Shown here one piece after another: positions 5,760 through 6,509 of a stretch of 6,509 nt of DNA. A program made the position numbers and the translations under genes. This DNA comes from Candidatus Dojkabacteria bacterium UBA2222. Lineage in GTDB: Bacteria > Patescibacteriota > Dojkabacteria > SC72. The notes beneath the pieces were generated by a model. The model saw nothing but the letters and a program-made list of their open reading frames with translations, was not told the DNA's origin and did no database searches. The DNA lies in contig DCUE01000053.1 of the NCBI GenBank assembly GCA_002328465.1, positions 1-6,509 on the forward strand, written 5' to 3'. Within the stretch, counting starts at the first letter, position 1; each line of letters starts with the position of its first letter.

Positions 5760-6509
5760 ATGAAATTAATATCCCAGTTTAAAAACAAATATAATAAAAT
5801 TACATACAAAACATACCAAACAGAAAATGGTATGAAGGTTTTACATCTTGATAACCCTGCAACAACCAATTTTGATTTTGCCATTGTCCATAACGCTGGA
5901 GCTGCATATGAAGATGAAGAAAAAGTTCCAAGGGGAACAGCACATTTCTTAGAACATATGCTATTAAATCCAAATGAAACTTTCCAAAGTAAAGATGAAA
6001 TCAACAAATTTGAACAGGGTAGTATTAAAAGACCAGCAATATATATAAATGCCTTTACTAATAAAAAGTATATTACCTTTACAGGTAATGGAAATGAAAA
6101 AGGTAAGATGAGAATATTGAAAAGACTTGAGAGTATATATCAATTTCCAAAACAGAAATTCGCAGACCAAATTGAGAAAGAAAGAGGCATTATACTTGCA
6201 GAGAAAAGTAGAAAGCTAAAGAAAGAGAATGATAACTATCTTGCAAGTTTAGATTTTCTCTTTGAAGATACACAGAAAGAATTCACAGGTGATGTTTTGG
6301 GCGAACCAGAAGATATTAGAAATATTACAATTGATAATTTAGAAAGCTACTTCTTTAGTAGAATTACACATAAAGATACTGTAATGGCTATACAAAGCAA
6401 TGGAGAATTGAGTAATGGTGTTACAAGAAAGATTGAAAAAATCTCTAGAGAAATGACTAATAATGATAAAGAAGATTTTAGGATAGTTACTCTAGATAAC
6501 AGTTTTAGA
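5760..6509 (+). CDS. M16 family zinc metallopeptidase, N-terminal part (cut by right edge)
   Basis: The frame runs from the ATG at 5760 to the window edge (250 codons, no stop). The inverted zinc-binding motif HFLEH is at 62-66, and ERGIILAE (141-148) follows 75 residues later, where Glu148 fits the third zinc ligand and Glu141 the conserved helper glutamate of pitrilysin-type enzymes. Family landmarks also include TENGMKVLHLDN (21-32), the HNAGAAYEDEEKVPRGTAHF stretch (44-63) and NAFTNKKYITFTG (97-109). This is therefore a catalytically complete active-site domain; the rest of the usual 400-plus-residue protein lies off the window. A later in-frame ATG at 5832 would drop the first 24 residues, including most of the first family strand, so 5760 is preferred. 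There is no signal peptide, so it is probably a cytoplasmic processing peptidase. No Shine-Dalgarno sequence is present; TATTAA (5746-5751) 8 bases before the ATG suggests a near-leaderless start. It diverges from the AlkD-like gene. Confidence 0.93.
   Translation, partial: MKLISQFKNKYNKITYKTYQTENGMKVLHLDNPATTNFDFAIVHNAGAAYEDEEKVPRGTAHFLEHMLLNPNETFQSKDEINKFEQGSIKRPAIYINAFTNKKYITFTGNGNEKGKMRILKRLESIYQFPKQKFADQIEKERGIILAEKSRKLKKENDNYLASLDFLFEDTQKEFTGDVLGEPEDIRNITIDNLESYFFSRITHKDTVMAIQSNGELSNGVTRKIEKISREMTNNDKEDFRIVTLDNSFR

Noticed and set aside
5726..6007. Upstream in-frame extension of the AlkD-like gene that would add 94 residues, including a hydrophobic stretch
   Set aside because: It is antisense to the M16 peptidase active-site region, has no similarity to the AlkD family, and the start at 5725 gives the normal family length with a -10 element just upstream.
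5964..6170. Minus-strand open frame of 68 codons
   Set aside because: It is antisense to the M16 peptidase between its zinc-binding motifs and has no start signal or family feature.
1..6509. New defence system, CRISPR array, mobile element or RNA gene
   Set aside because: No repeat-spacer array, transposase, recombinase, tRNA or rRNA pattern was seen; all long coding regions except the 156-residue gene match ordinary families.

Overview
The window is AT-rich (by eye about one third G+C), gene-dense and bacterial. It holds eight protein-coding genes, two of them cut by the window edges, and no RNA gene, insertion sequence, CRISPR array or other mobile element that I can see. No stretch of 300 bases lacks a gene; the longest gaps are about 100 bases and carry promoters. 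The very low GC, the compact layout, the near-absence of Shine-Dalgarno sequences, and an exported DUF5667-like protein beside an exported cytochrome b5-fold protein suggest a Candidate Phyla Radiation (Patescibacteria) genome, perhaps a low-GC lineage such as Dojkabacteria. This assignment is inference, since no marker gene is present.

Layout. Bases 1-2321 hold four minus-strand genes. In order of transcription they are an exported cytochrome b5-like protein with three membrane helices (2321 to 1608), an unrecognised 156-residue soluble protein (1554 to 1084), a LemA-family membrane protein (1037 to 483), and a secreted or membrane DUF2207-like protein cut off at base 1. lemA and the DUF2207 gene are 10 bases apart and look like one operon, with a good promoter in front of lemA. 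Divergent from the cytochrome gene is a plus-strand gene (2427-3056) for an exported DUF5667-like coiled-coil protein with a very acidic tail. It ends at a hairpin that can terminate transcription in both directions (3072-3101), facing the end of a 603-residue ABC half-exporter (4911 to 3100). Upstream of the exporter, on the same strand, is an AlkD-like DNA glycosylase (5725 to 5012). Divergent from that, only 34 bases away, is the start of an M16 zinc peptidase (5760 to the right edge).

Functional picture. Most products belong to the cell envelope: LemA, DUF2207, the b5 protein, the DUF5667 protein and the ABC exporter. The AlkD-like repair enzyme is cytoplasmic, and the M16 peptidase is probably cytoplasmic too. 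The genes look like a typical patchwork of short transcription units, not one pathway. I see no convincing new defence or mobile system. The points most worth following are the start signals (several -10 boxes lie only about 5 bases before an ATG, implying leaderless mRNAs), the unusual exported b5/membrane protein, the unrecognised 156-residue gene, and the tiny divergent alkD/M16 promoter region with its perfect palindrome.
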